Source of the DNA: Bdellovibrionota bacterium
GTDB lineage: Bacteria > Bdellovibrionota > Bdellovibrionia > Bdellovibrionales > JAMPXM01
Assembly (NCBI GenBank): GCA_963170185.1
Contig: CAUJGS010000132.1
Coordinates: 1 to 55,292 of the forward strand
DNA length: 55,292 nt
Direction: 5' to 3'
Below the pieces are notes generated by a model. That model searched no databases. It saw nothing but the letters and a program-made list of their open reading frames with translations, and was not told the origin of the DNA. The position numbers were made by a program, and so were the translations under genes. Of the stretch, positions 1 through 6,974 are shown one piece after another; position 1 is the first letter of the stretch, and every line of letters begins with the position of its first letter.

Positions 1-69
1 CGAATGCCTCCCTAATCAATACCTCAAGCTCGACATAAACCGACAAAACCGCGTCGGCCTCATGGGTAG

Positions 70-126
70 CGCCTTGTTTTTTGATTTGCAGGTCGTCTAA
101 CGACGCGCAAATAAAAAAACAAGGCG
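70..126. repeat. long inverted repeat / hairpin downstream of mtnP
   Basis: Positions 70-89 and 107-126 are 20-nt arms that pair with one mismatch. A second small stem (92-96 with 100-104) lies in the loop, so the whole 57 nt can fold into one long hairpin. Both arms carry homopolymer runs (T6 at the left, A7 at the right), so transcripts from either side would meet a stem with U-rich flanks. It sits 9 bp after the mtnP stop and is probably a (bidirectional) terminator. A small mobile repeat is the alternative and would need other copies in the genome. Confidence 0.6.
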
Positions 127-134
127 GTACCTCG

Positions 135-977
135 CTACGCGAGAAGAGTTTTTAGCCACTCGCGCTTATCTTGAGGGATCGCCTCTACCGGTGTCATAAG
201 TGCGTTCTTTAAACCACCGTCACGATCAGATTGATCCGCAGCAGGGTTTTTCTTCAGAAGTTCACCGATCACCTTCACGGCTTTCCGATTGTTCTTCTTC
301 ATCGTATCAAGAACGACCGCCAGCGTGACGTGCTCAATGGCATCGTCCCAACAGTCGTAGTCCGTGACAAAACAACATGGGAGGTAACTAAGTCCCGCTT
401 CTCGCGCGAGAGCAAACTCCGGGAAGTTGGTCATCCCGATGATATCGGCGCCCATTCCACGATAAGAATTCGATTCGGCTTGAGTCGAGAAATAGGGGCC
501 TTCGATGCAAACGTAAGCCTTGTCGAAGTGCACGTTGAACCCGAGTCCCTTTGCTAACTCGCGCATCGTTTCGGTTCCCGTTTTCCAAACAGGCTTAGCT
601 AGACTCACATGACCGACAATACCGCCGCCCAAAAAGCTATGCGCGCGAACACCTTTTGTACGATCGATGTATTGGCTCGCAACCACAAGATCACCTGGCG
701 CCAGCTCTTTGCGCAGGCTGCCCACCGCCGAAACAGAAATAACTCGGGTCACGCCGAGCTTTTTTAAAGCGTAGATGTTCGCGCGATAGTTCACTTCTGT
801 TGGCAACAATTCATGGTGACGTCCATGGCGAGACAAAAACACGACTTCTTGTCCACCGAACTTGATAAGTCTCAAGCCTGACGAAGCCATTCCAAACGGC
901 GTCGAACGATCGAGATCGCGAACTTCCTCTACGCCCTCAAAACTCTCAAAACCCGAACCGCCGATAATGGACCACAT
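135..977 (-). CDS. mtnP: S-methyl-5'-thioadenosine phosphorylase MtnP
   Basis: Phosphorolyses 5'-methylthioadenosine, the by-product of polyamine synthesis and radical-SAM chemistry, to adenine and 5-methylthioribose-1-phosphate in the cytoplasm. The protein (about 280 aa) opens with the family GGSGFE loop. It has the phosphate-binding RHGRHHELLPTEVNYRANI block, the EGPYFSTQAES segment and the GMTNFPEFALAREAGL active-site stretch. An upstream TTG at 983 overlaps the mtnA stop, but ATG 977 has a GAAGGG ribosome site at better spacing and gives the usual start MWSIIGG. It is the last gene of the aldolase-mtnA-mtnP operon. Adenine release fits the divergent apt at 2763. Confidence 0.93.
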   Translation of the reverse strand: MWSIIGGSGFESFEGVEEVRDLDRSTPFGMASSGLRLIKFGGQEVVFLSRHGRHHELLPTEVNYRANIYALKKLGVTRVISVSAVGSLRKELAPGDLVVASQYIDRTKGVRAHSFLGGGIVGHVSLAKPVWKTGTETMRELAKGLGFNVHFDKAYVCIEGPYFSTQAESNSYRGMGADIIGMTNFPEFALAREAGLSYLPCCFVTDYDCWDDAIEHVTLAVVLDTMKKNNRKAVKVIGELLKKNPAADQSDRDGGLKNALMTPVEAIPQDKREWLKTLLA

Positions 978-979
978 GA

Positions 980-2065
980 TCAATGCCCTTCCGCTTGAAG
1001 TTTTTGAAACTCCGAAGCCGTGTAGCTTCCAGTATTCAAAACGATTTTCGTCACAAGCTCGACCGGCGTTACATCAAACGCCGGATTAAATGTTTTCACG
1101 TTCTGAGGTGCCCAGCGAACTCCACCGCCTGGGCGTACGAAACCCCGCACCTCGTCTGCGCCTCGTTGTTCGACTTCGATCTCGCCGCCAGATGGGCAAG
1201 AGAAGTCGACCGTCGAAAGTGGAGCCACTGGATAAAACGGCAACCGATGATAATGCGCCAGCACCGCCAGCGAGTACGTTCCGATTTTGTTGGCAAAATC
1301 GCCTCGACGCGAAACACGGTCGGCACCGGTGAACACGCTATGCACTTTCCCCTGCTGCATCAGGGTCGCCGCCATACTGTCGGTTATCAGGGTGTGAGGA
1401 ATTCCACACTTCGCAAGTTCCCATGTGGTCAGGCGCCCCCCCTGAAGCAGCGGCCTCGTCTCACAGGCAAACACATGAATTTTTTTGCCCTGATCATGCG
1501 CCGTTTTTAACGCGGCAAAAGCAGTTCCAATTCCAACTGTCGCAAGACCGCCGGTGTTGCAAACCGTGAGTACGGCTTCGCCCTCCTGAATGAGTCGCGC
1601 GCCATGCTCGCCCATCTGTCTGCACATCTCGACATCTTCGTCAAAAATAGCGACCGCTTCGTCGAGAAGCTTGTTGGCAACGATCATGCTGTCCTCGCCG
1701 GACGAAGCCTTCACGATTCGATCAAGACGATCGACCGCCCACATGAGATTCACCGCAGTAGGCCTCGCTGCCCGGAGCTCCTGCAAACGGAACTGAAAAG
1801 ACGATTGATCAAAACGCCGAGAGCCCTGCCCTTCGCGCAAGCGGCGAAACGCTTCTTGTGCCGAAGCCACAGCCGCCGCAACTCCGATAAGCGGAGCGCC
1901 GCGAACCGCAAGCTGTTGAATGAGTTGAATCATGTCATCAAGCGTGTCGGCAGCGACCCAGATTTCTTCATCCGGCAGTTTTCTTTGATCCAATATTTCG
2001 ATTTCGACCCGCTCGCCTATCGCACGAAAACGAAGTCCCAATGAATCACGCTGAATATTGAGCAC
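980..2065 (-). CDS. mtnA: S-methyl-5-thioribose-1-phosphate isomerase MtnA
   Basis: Isomerises methylthioribose-1-phosphate, the MtnP product, to methylthioribulose-1-phosphate. At 361 aa it has normal family length. The VCNTGGLATVG segment holds the catalytic Cys, ETRPLLQGGRLTTWEL is the substrate loop, and TGADRVSRRGDFANKIGTY carries the catalytic Asp. Together these separate it from eIF2B subunits and ribose-1,5-bisphosphate isomerase. The start is a GTG preceded by AGGAGA at good spacing. It lies 8 bp after the class II aldolase gene, and its stop nearly touches the mtnP start, so the three are co-transcribed. Confidence 0.94.
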   Translation of the reverse strand: MLNIQRDSLGLRFRAIGERVEIEILDQRKLPDEEIWVAADTLDDMIQLIQQLAVRGAPLIGVAAAVASAQEAFRRLREGQGSRRFDQSSFQFRLQELRAARPTAVNLMWAVDRLDRIVKASSGEDSMIVANKLLDEAVAIFDEDVEMCRQMGEHGARLIQEGEAVLTVCNTGGLATVGIGTAFAALKTAHDQGKKIHVFACETRPLLQGGRLTTWELAKCGIPHTLITDSMAATLMQQGKVHSVFTGADRVSRRGDFANKIGTYSLAVLAHYHRLPFYPVAPLSTVDFSCPSGGEIEVEQRGADEVRGFVRPGGGVRWAPQNVKTFNPAFDVTPVELVTKIVLNTGSYTASEFQKLQAEGH

Positions 2066-2073
2066 AGACTCTC

Positions 2074-2733
2074 CTATAGTGTGCGGCCCGACATGCGAGC
2101 TCGCATTTCTCGAAGGCGTGCGACTTCCTCAGCAGGTAGAGTCGTTAAACCTCCCAAAGCCTGCGCATGTCCAAGAGTGATCGCCGCATGCTCAAGACGT
2201 TCGATACCATTGTACGCCTCTTCGAGGGGTTCCCCCCACGCAAGCGCACCATGACGACCAAGAACCATCAGCCGGCAGTCTGGAAGAAACGGAAGTAAAT
2301 TGTCGCCCATTTGCTGCGTGCCCGGTTGTGCGTATGGAACGATCGGAATTCGACCAGCCGCCAAAATCACTTCCGAGAGACATTCCGCCGGAAGCTCTTT
2401 GAGGTCCGGCCTTGCAATGGACCAAGCCGTCGCCACAGGGGGGTGGGCGTGCACAACCGCAACCGCCTGCGGACACTTCTGAAAAACCGCAAGGTGCATG
2501 AGTCTTTCGCCACTCGGCCTTCCAAACAGAATTCGGTTATCCAGCGTCAGGCGACAGATGTCCGTCTCTTTTAAGTAACCCTTATGCACACCCGTCGGCG
2601 TCATCAGAATCTCTTCATCGCTCATGCGAACACTGATATTGCCGTCAGCGGCAGCAAGCCAACCACGCTGGTGCAATCGACGACCTATTTCCGTGATAAA
2701 GAGCGCGGCATCTCGTGCAGTAAGACTCGACAT
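2074..2733 (-). CDS. class II aldolase family protein, methylthioribulose-1-P aldolase or dehydratase
   Basis: A 219-aa zinc-dependent class II aldolase/adducin-fold protein. Visible features are the GNISVR and TPTG phosphate-binding motifs, a Glu in SGERLMH at the catalytic position of fuculose-1-phosphate aldolase, the metal ligands of VVHAHPP, and a third His in LGRHGALAWG. Being first in an operon with mtnA and mtnP, it should act on methylthioribulose-1-phosphate. It could be a dehydratase (MtnB) or an aldolase giving DHAP and methylthioacetaldehyde (the DHAP shunt). No mtnC, mtnD or mtnK lies nearby, which favours the shunt reading. Only 29 bp separate its ATG from the apt ATG, so the divergent promoters must overlap coding sequence or be very compact. 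Confidence 0.85.
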   Translation of the reverse strand: MSSLTARDAALFITEIGRRLHQRGWLAAADGNISVRMSDEEILMTPTGVHKGYLKETDICRLTLDNRILFGRPSGERLMHLAVFQKCPQAVAVVHAHPPVATAWSIARPDLKELPAECLSEVILAAGRIPIVPYAQPGTQQMGDNLLPFLPDCRLMVLGRHGALAWGEPLEEAYNGIERLEHAAITLGHAQALGGLTTLPAEEVARLREMRARMSGRTL

Positions 2734-2762
2734 GGCTTCAAGCTAACTCTAGGCTCCAGAGG

Positions 2763-3287
2763 ATGACAAAAGGAAATACGTCCAAACTCGATACGAAGCT
2801 GGTTCAACTCATTGCCGACGTCCCGAACTACCCAAAACCGGGCGTGACGTTCAAAGACATCACACCGCTTCTTTCGTCCCCGCATTTTCCCGAGTTGATT
2901 GCGACGCTCGCCGACGAGATTCGAGATCTTGAAATCGACGCGATCGCCGGCATTGAATCGCGCGGCTTCATTCTCGGCGCGGCCGTCGCGCATGAACTCA
3001 ACATTGGATTCGTTCCGGTTCGAAAAAAAGGTAAACTTCCGCCCCCAGTTGTCTCTCAGAGCTACACCCTCGAATACGGAGAAGACACGGTAGAAGTGAA
3101 GCCAGGAAAAGGGCGCATCGCCGTCCTCGACGACGTCCTCGCCACCGGCGGTACGCTCAATGCTTCGGCCGACGTCCTAAAAAAAGCGGGCTACGATGTC
3201 GTCGGCTTTTGTGTGTTGATGAATCTTACATTTCTCAACAAGTTTCAGTGGAATGGCCTTACCGCAAACTCCCTGATCGATCTTTGA
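2763..3287 (+). CDS. apt: adenine phosphoribosyltransferase
   Basis: Converts adenine and PRPP to AMP. The 174-aa protein has the APT N-terminus DYPKPG-like (NYPKPGVTFKDITPLL), the GIESRGFILGAAVA segment, VPVRKKGKLP and the PRPP-binding VLDDVLATGGTLNAS loop. Length matches the family. It is transcribed away from the methylthioadenosine operon. Since MtnP liberates adenine, apt closes the purine side of the same salvage route. A terminator hairpin follows at 3302. Confidence 0.95.
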   Translation: MTKGNTSKLDTKLVQLIADVPNYPKPGVTFKDITPLLSSPHFPELIATLADEIRDLEIDAIAGIESRGFILGAAVAHELNIGFVPVRKKGKLPPPVVSQSYTLEYGEDTVEVKPGKGRIAVLDDVLATGGTLNASADVLKKAGYDVVGFCVLMNLTFLNKFQWNGLTANSLIDL

Positions 3288-3301
3288 TGTCCCAAAAAGA
3301 A

Positions 3302-3328
3302 AAACCCCCGGGCATGACCCGAGGGTTT
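3302..3328. terminator. bidirectional rho-independent terminator
   Basis: An 11-bp G/C-rich stem with one mismatch and a 5-nt loop sits between convergent apt and the 3364-3846 gene. Reading on the minus strand, the stem is followed by T5-C-T5, a strong U-tract. On the plus strand the tail is weaker (TTTCAATTT). Confidence 0.85.
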
Positions 3329-3363
3329 CAATTTCTAGAAGGCGAAAACTCGCTTTCTCCGAA

Positions 3364-3846
3364 CTACAGGAGATCGCAAGTGTAAGAAGCCTTCGCGCGT
3401 GGAACGACTGGTTTCGAGCTATCGCAAGCCAGGTTGCCCACTTTTTTCTGGTGTGTAACCGAGCCGAGAAGACCAACCGGCGTCACGTTGATAGCCGGAA
3501 CGTTAAGAGCATCGTAAACCGCTTTGTAATTGCGGCGACCTTTAAATTCGCAGTACGCATTTGTACGAGGACCGCGTGGACCAAAACCCATTGTCTTGCG
3601 GCAACGAAGACCGCCGACTTTCTTTTCACGGTTCGTCGCACCAACGATGCCAGGAGTAGGGTCTACTTCAGGAACGTCGAGAGCGTTCATGATATCCAGA
3701 GCGTTTTTAATTTTAGGGTCCATCGGTTGCGGAGCCGGAGCGCAGCGCGCACCTGGAGGACCACCGATGCAAGCCTCTGCCTTGGCAGAAACAAGAGCAC
3801 CGACGACCATCGCAGCCATCAACATCGAGCGTGTGAGTTGGTTCAT
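3364..3846 (-). CDS. secreted protein with two tandem Cys-containing repeats
   Basis: No family recognised. The ATG at 3846 is preceded by GAGGAG and gives a 160-aa product with a clear signal peptide ending near AKAEA, so a longer reading frame upstream is not used. After a Pro-rich linker come two homologous units of about 55 residues. Each follows the pattern [IV]x[ND]AL[DN]VPx[VI][DN]xTPxG followed by KKVGxLxC and a later YxC. The paired Cys residues in each repeat probably form one disulfide in the periplasm or outside the cell. The terminator at 3302-3328 serves this gene. Confidence 0.75.
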   Translation of the reverse strand: MNQLTRSMLMAAMVVGALVSAKAEACIGGPPGARCAPAPQPMDPKIKNALDIMNALDVPEVDPTPGIVGATNREKKVGGLRCRKTMGFGPRGPRTNAYCEFKGRRNYKAVYDALNVPAINVTPVGLLGSVTHQKKVGNLACDSSKPVVPRAKASYTCDLL

Positions 3847-4028
3847 GATTTCTCCTCTCGCACTTTGGCGAGTTAAGTAGTTAAAGCGGGTTAAAAATCG
3901 CACATTATTCAGGCAGTGCGTGAGGCAAAACCGAGACCAGATTGAATCGGAGAAAGTTTTATTGGTGTCACAAGACCGTGACACGTGCTGAGGCAGAGAA
4001 TTCGCTTTGGCGACGTCTAAAACAGCAA

Positions 4029-4053
4029 CCCCCTCTGAAGAGCCAAGAGGGGG
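4029..4053 (-). terminator. rho-independent terminator of the 5355-4091 operon
   Basis: A perfect 8-bp stem (CCCCCTCT/AGAGGGGG) with a 9-nt loop lies 38 bp past the stop of the monooxygenase-like gene. On the minus strand it is followed by a T-rich tail (TTGCTGTTTT). Confidence 0.75.
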
Positions 4054-4090
4054 CGAAGAAAAATTTATCTAGCTATTGGTAAACTGCGGA

Positions 4091-4834
4091 TCAGTTTCGG
4101 ATGGGCACAAGCCGCCGCCGCAAATTCCAAACAACGAAAAGCGGTAACATTAAAAGAAAGCCTAGCGAGAGCACTCGCAAAGCGGATGGGCCCATCGGGC
4201 CGCCGCGGCTATCAGAGTCCGACGCCACGGCCGCCACGAGACCGCAGCCACCAAAACCGGGCTTCACGAACTCCTTGTTGGCCGAAAGCGATCCTTCCGA
4301 TCCGCCCCCATTCGTAGGCGGCGGAGTAGGCGCAGGACCGCCACCTGTCGCCGTGATATTGACGTCGACGCAATGAACGTAAAACTCGCCCGGCTGCTCG
4401 TCCATCTCCTGCAAAACGCGAAGTGTACAGGTGTTGCAATTCATGTTGGGAACCGTAAACGGAACGTTGGTCGTTCCATTGTTCTGCGTGTCTTCGACAA
4501 GAGCGAGTTGGTTTGCGGCCTGCCAGAACCCGGCGTCTCCACCAGTTGAGAACTGCACATAGAAGCGCCCTGGGTGATTGATGGTCTCCTGAATAGAGAA
4601 TGAAAACTGCTGTCCACCGGTAAGCTGAAGTGGAGTCGCCATGCGGGTCGTATTGTTCGAACATGGCCCCGGGCTATCGGGAACAGTCGGATTGTTTTTA
4701 TTGTTCTGGATAAACTTCACGCGGTCACTTGTCCCCATGCGACCGACCGGCGTGATGCGAATGTGCGCGTGAGCCTGCAGGGCAAACATCGACACCGAAA
4801 TCAACGCCAGCAAGGAGAGATTTGAAAAACCCAT
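4091..4834 (-). CDS. SCE4755-type polysaccharide monooxygenase-like protein
   Basis: An exported 247-aa protein. The start at 4834 overlaps the upstream stop (TAATG) and has GGAGG at ideal distance. A longer reading from 4852 is less likely. Signal-peptide cleavage after QAHA would expose an N-terminal His, the hallmark of copper histidine-brace monooxygenases. A second His in ETINHPGRFYVQF, the paired Cys of NCNTCTLRVLQ and the YVHC end resemble the SCE4755 family of myxobacteria. A Gly/Pro linker follows, then GGCG, a transmembrane helix and RRR, an arrangement like C-terminal sorting tails. Copper oxygenase activity on a polysaccharide is inferred only. Confidence 0.72.
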   Translation of the reverse strand: MGFSNLSLLALISVSMFALQAHAHIRITPVGRMGTSDRVKFIQNNKNNPTVPDSPGPCSNNTTRMATPLQLTGGQQFSFSIQETINHPGRFYVQFSTGGDAGFWQAANQLALVEDTQNNGTTNVPFTVPNMNCNTCTLRVLQEMDEQPGEFYVHCVDVNITATGGGPAPTPPPTNGGGSEGSLSANKEFVKPGFGGCGLVAAVASDSDSRGGPMGPSALRVLSLGFLLMLPLFVVWNLRRRLVPIRN

Positions 4835-5355
4835 TACTGGCCTCCAGCGCATGCGACGAGCGCGACCTTAGCGGCCTCTTGGAAACTTGAGCGAAGCGCA
4901 AAGACAGAGCCGGGACCCGCCGCCGGCGCTCCCACCCAACACGTCACTTCCTCACGATTGTATTGCCCACCTTGTTTTGCATCGTCCGCCGTACAGTCTT
5001 CGCAATGCTGAAGAGCAAACGACGTGTTGTAGTAAACAGTGCTCACCTTCAAGCAGTGCTGAGCCGACTCTTCATCCAAACAAAGAATTTCGTCGGTCTG
5101 GAGATCATCGACCGCCGGCGAATACACCTTGCGAAGACACTGCAAGTTTTCGAACTCACAACTGCCCGCCGACACTTTTTCGGAGCCAGATGTTTCCGCA
5201 TTCAATGCGTAGACCGGATAGTCGATTTCGACGTCCGTTTGCTGAGACTCTGCCCGGCCCTGCTGAGTACCTTGGCTCTGAGCACAGTTCTGATATGCGA
5301 TCATCATCGTGATCGCGCCTATTCCGAGTGCCAAACCCGACTTCCAAAATCGCAT
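4834..5355 (-). CDS. putative lipoprotein, Cys-rich
   Basis: No family recognised. The 173-aa product starts with MRFWKSG, a hydrophobic helix and an AYQNC sequence that could serve as a lipobox, a pattern I associate with Bdellovibrio-like lipoproteins. The mature part has about eight further Cys, suggesting several disulfides. Its stop codon overlaps the ATG of the monooxygenase-like gene, so translation of the two is coupled and they may act together at the cell surface. Confidence 0.7.
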   Translation of the reverse strand: MRFWKSGLALGIGAITMMIAYQNCAQSQGTQQGRAESQQTDVEIDYPVYALNAETSGSEKVSAGSCEFENLQCLRKVYSPAVDDLQTDEILCLDEESAQHCLKVSTVYYNTSFALQHCEDCTADDAKQGGQYNREEVTCWVGAPAAGPGSVFALRSSFQEAAKVALVACAGGQ

Positions 5356-5458
5356 TATTCACACCCCTGCCAGTTTTCATTTTGCCGAACTTTGTGGACG
5401 ACTTCCATGATCGCAAAGTAATCGACACCAGGATTGGGCTAACGACTTGCCGTGCCGC

Positions 5459-5502
5459 GATTTGAGACAGAACCTGGTCCTTAATTGGTCCTGTTTCAAA
5501 TC
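5459..5502. repeat. imperfect inverted repeat, stem-loop without U-tract
   Basis: GATTTGAGACAG at 5459-5470 pairs with CTGTTTCAAATC at 5491-5502 (one G-T pair), and ACC/GGT extends the stem inward. It lies just past the nitroreductase stop (minus strand), so it may stabilise or end that mRNA, but no T-run follows in either direction. Confidence 0.55.
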
Positions 5503-5514
5503 GAGACGCGCGAG

Positions 5515-6210
5515 CTAGACCTCGTGAACGACGAGTTCCATCGGGACGCGAAACTGCGGTCCCCATGTTCCATTCTCCTGAGGTTTACCGGCGGCGATCA
5601 CCATCACCACACGGTCACGGCGAGAAACTCCCAAAAGTCGCCGCACACGGTGCTCGTCAAAGCCCTCCATCATGCAGGTTTGAAATCCAGCGGCCGCTAG
5701 AGAGAGCACAAAGTTTTCGCAAGCCAAGGCGGCCGACTTAATCGCCATCTCCTCCAGATCACGCAGCGTATTCGGTCCGCGAGGAACCGGACGGGCCCAG
5801 CCGGCAAACCAAAGCCCTATTTTTCGGAGATACCCCCACCAATTCAACCAGCCCGATCGATACATGTAGGGAATAAGCTTTTCGTAATATTGCACGACCG
5901 GTTTCGGAGCGCCTACGTCTCGAACCCATTTGATCAGGTGCGAGTTCGATCTTCGCCAATTCGCCGGGTTCGCTGTGACAACGAGAAGTTCAGCCGCCGT
6001 ACGAGCCGCCGACTGACTCAAACAAGCTTTCACCAACTCCGCCTTCTTCTCGGTCGAACGCACCCAATGAAAATCCCAGGTCTGAGTATTAGAGGAATTC
6101 GGCGCCAAGACAGCCGCCGACAATGCCTCTCGCATCGCGCTTTCAGGTATCGGATCCGTCGTAAATCGACGAATGCTTCTTCTTGTCTGGATAGCTGTCT
6201 TAAGGTCCAT
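5515..6210 (-). CDS. nitroreductase family protein
   Basis: A 231-aa FMN-dependent NAD(P)H oxidoreductase of the nitroreductase fold. Diagnostic features are the N-terminal TRRSIRRFTTDPIP with the FMN-phosphate arginines, APNSSNTQTWDF at the flavin site, and the C-terminal GFDEHRVRRLLGV helix followed by a VIAAGKP strand. A central insertion rich in Trp (SGWLNWWGYLRKIGLWFAGW) is longer than in the compact NfsB type. GGAGAG precedes the ATG. The true substrate cannot be read from sequence. It faces the hydroxylase gene at 6316 across about 105 bp. Confidence 0.87.
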   Translation of the reverse strand: MDLKTAIQTRRSIRRFTTDPIPESAMREALSAAVLAPNSSNTQTWDFHWVRSTEKKAELVKACLSQSAARTAAELLVVTANPANWRRSNSHLIKWVRDVGAPKPVVQYYEKLIPYMYRSGWLNWWGYLRKIGLWFAGWARPVPRGPNTLRDLEEMAIKSAALACENFVLSLAAAGFQTCMMEGFDEHRVRRLLGVSRRDRVVMVIAAGKPQENGTWGPQFRVPMELVVHEV

Positions 6211-6315
6211 AATCTCTCCAATGCGAGAAATCCTACCTCATCGCCGAAGGGCTCGTGAAATCATGTTTCCGTCGAACAGAAATTCCTGCACACTTTAAGT
6301 ACTCTGAGGTGCCGC

Positions 6316-6954
6316 TTGATCTACGAAAAATGGGACACTCGCTTCGACATCGCAAGGCTGAGAGAGCATGTGGAAAAACACGTTCTGCCTTTGGAGTCTG
6401 TCCAGCAATCGCCCTCGTTTGGCGGATGGTCCGTACTTTCATCGAATGGAAGCTACAAAGACGGCTGGTTGATGGGCCACAAGGTGATCGCCGCCGAGAT
6501 GAGCAAAGAACACCTCGATAAAAATCTGCAAAACATCGGATTCGGAAAGATCGAAGACTACAAACAACCGACCGAGATCTGCCATGGCTACCTCAAGGAG
6601 GTCATGGATTACCTGCTGCAAAGCGGACTCAATCCCCGACGGGCGCGAATCATCCGGCTCACCAAGGGTCTGCGCTCTAGCTGGCATCGCGACGGCCCCG
6701 ACAATCGTTACTTCGTCAGACTTCACGTTCCAATCATCACCAACTCGGGTTGTATTTTTGAAGCTCAGGAGGGCGAGGAAACAGAAGTCGCCCACATGCC
6801 GGCCGATGGCTCGAGCTATATCCTAAAGGTGAACCGCATGCACCGCGTGAGCAACAACGGTACGGAAGATCGGTTCCACCTCGTCATGGATATTTGGGAC
6901 ACCATTGGCCTCACTCAGCACCACCGCTACGACGGATCGCTCGACGACCGTTAA
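6316..6954 (+). CDS. aspartyl/asparaginyl beta-hydroxylase-like Fe(II)/2-oxoglutarate oxygenase
   Basis: A 212-aa protein with a double-stranded beta-helix iron site. SSWHRDGPDNRYFVRLHVPI contains the HxD pair and the Arg that binds 2-oxoglutarate, and MHRVSNNGTEDRFHLVMD carries the distal His. The start is a TTG with GAGGT upstream, and no better ATG is available. The protein is cytosolic. A polytopic membrane protein gene follows 20 bp downstream, so the substrate may belong to the surface-polymer block, but this is inference. Confidence 0.8.
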   Translation: MIYEKWDTRFDIARLREHVEKHVLPLESVQQSPSFGGWSVLSSNGSYKDGWLMGHKVIAAEMSKEHLDKNLQNIGFGKIEDYKQPTEICHGYLKEVMDYLLQSGLNPRRARIIRLTKGLRSSWHRDGPDNRYFVRLHVPIITNSGCIFEAQEGEETEVAHMPADGSSYILKVNRMHRVSNNGTEDRFHLVMDIWDTIGLTQHHRYDGSLDDR

Positions 6955-6974
6955 GACTATGCAACGGAGAACAT

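Noticed and set aside
1604-2044. 146-aa plus-strand frame inside mtnA
   Set aside because: Antisense shadow of a well-supported isomerase gene.
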